This document shows positions 63,558 through 64,000 of a DNA stretch of 64,000 nucleotides, in pieces. The stretch is from positions 28,960 to 92,959 of the forward strand of contig CAVXNM010000052.1 in assembly GCA_963763115.1 (NCBI GenBank), written 5' to 3'. The translations under genes and the position numbers were made by a program. Below the pieces are notes generated by a model. That model ran no database searches. It saw only the letters and a list, made by a program, of their open reading frames with translations, and was not told the origin of the DNA. The stretch's first letter is position 1. Each line of letters begins with the position of its first letter. Origin of the DNA: CAVQCA01 sp963763115 (GTDB lineage: Bacteria; Pseudomonadota; Gammaproteobacteria; UBA9214).

Positions 63558-64000
63558 TACTCCGGTCGATGGGAACTTGATCGGTTTGGCGCAACTGTAC
63601 ACGTGTACACGGCAACACAAAATCCTGTTTATGCATGGCAGGCATTTCTATTGTGCAGCGGAAAAGATATTCCTGATTGGGTTCGACTGTTTCTTCAGGA
63701 TCAGGCATGTGCTGTTATTCGGTTGGCTAATAATCGAGATATTGAAGATGGGAAGAAAAACGAAAGACTGCCAGAAGAATTAGGTTTTTCGACCATGGGG
63801 AGTGGTAACGCATTTAGTAGCTACTCCAAAGACAAAACACGTGCGGATGCGACTGTGGCGTATGAGCGCTTAATTACCGATGGCACTAAACCTTATTTGG
63901 CGCGTGAAGAAATCGCCCGTCAGTTGGAATTGCGTTCCTCTATCTCGGTAAAGAACTTCGTCGACGATACAACGAAAAACTGGGATATACAGCAAACCGT
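63558..64000 (+). CDS. island cargo gene, runs off the right edge
   Basis: A frame without stops runs from 63558 to the window end. It encodes NPVYAWQAFLL and IPDWVRLFLQDQACAVIRLA, a style seen in small proteins of proteobacterial islands, then YLAREEIARQLEL. No ATG lies near the beginning; GTG 63603 is possible, but similarity seems to start earlier, so the start may be lost or unusual. No function recognised. Confidence 0.45.

Noticed and set aside
63478..63783. 101-codon frame directly behind the integrase
   Set aside because: The other frame from 63558 looks more like protein and extends to the edge; this one ends in hydrophobic, cysteine-rich text without a family.
1..64000. CRISPR array, rRNA operon or prophage structural genes
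   Set aside because: No regularly spaced repeats, no rRNA-like sequence and no capsid, tail or terminase proteins were seen.

Overview
The window is about 64 kb of a GC-rich bacterial chromosome. Several features point to a gammaproteobacterium, probably a free-living, possibly sulfur-oxidising or Chromatiales-like lineage. These are EF-P with its EpmA and EpmB modification enzymes, IscR with a CysE neighbour, the divergent pepA-holC-valS and lptF-lptG arrangement, RimI, PrfC, PqiA/B/C-type genes and a tRNA-Glu attachment site. The genus cannot be named from the sequence alone.

Layout. 1-20 kb is mostly housekeeping: the 3' end of leuA, a family 4 uracil-DNA glycosylase, rimI, prfC, a YcgN-type protein, an MFS carrier, a class III cyclase with a frameshifted lipoprotein, a DUF1015 protein, a GNAT enzyme, a possible PilZ-like protein, epmB/efp/epmA, trmJ, cysE, iscR, a DUF938 methyltransferase, an iron-dependent alcohol dehydrogenase and a small monooxygenase. 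19.7-21.8 kb is feoAB with a candidate Fur box. 22-29 kb holds a trkH pseudogene and a second, N-type ATP synthase operon (atpDCQBEFAG, no atpR seen); its beta and epsilon genes are frameshifted. 29.4-34.7 kb has a pqi-type lipid-transport operon, a fragment of a REP-type transposase, a CaxA-like antiporter and a PA2779-type protein.

35.3-45.8 kb is a polysaccharide or glycoconjugate cluster. It has five glycosyltransferases (two GT2, three GT4), a PqqD-like protein, two unrelated nucleotidyltransferase-fold proteins, an NAD-dependent epimerase and a DUF6817 protein. It ends in a methyltransferase gene cut off by group II introns. 46.0-50.3 kb is a decayed group II intron composite. One intron (A) has part of its RT gene replaced by the 3' part of a second intron (C), and a third intron (B) lies directly behind it. 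Every intron-encoded protein here is broken.

50.5-53.4 kb is a compact DSF-type quorum-sensing locus: an RpfF-like synthase, a private acyl carrier protein and an RpfG-like HD-GYP response regulator. No RpfC sensor is visible. 53.8-61.9 kb is conserved again: DUF2970, valS, a small gene, holC, pepA, then divergently lptF and lptG, and an RDD protein. From 62.1 kb to the right edge lies the start of a genomic island. It carries a tRNA-Glu 3' fragment as attachment site, a frameshifted tyrosine integrase and the open start of a cargo gene.

Many reading-frame breaks occur, and all are in dispensable or mobile genes. The long essential genes (prfC, valS, pepA, lptFG, efp) are intact. This favours real gene decay over random sequence error, although most of the breaks are single-base insertions and should be checked against reads.
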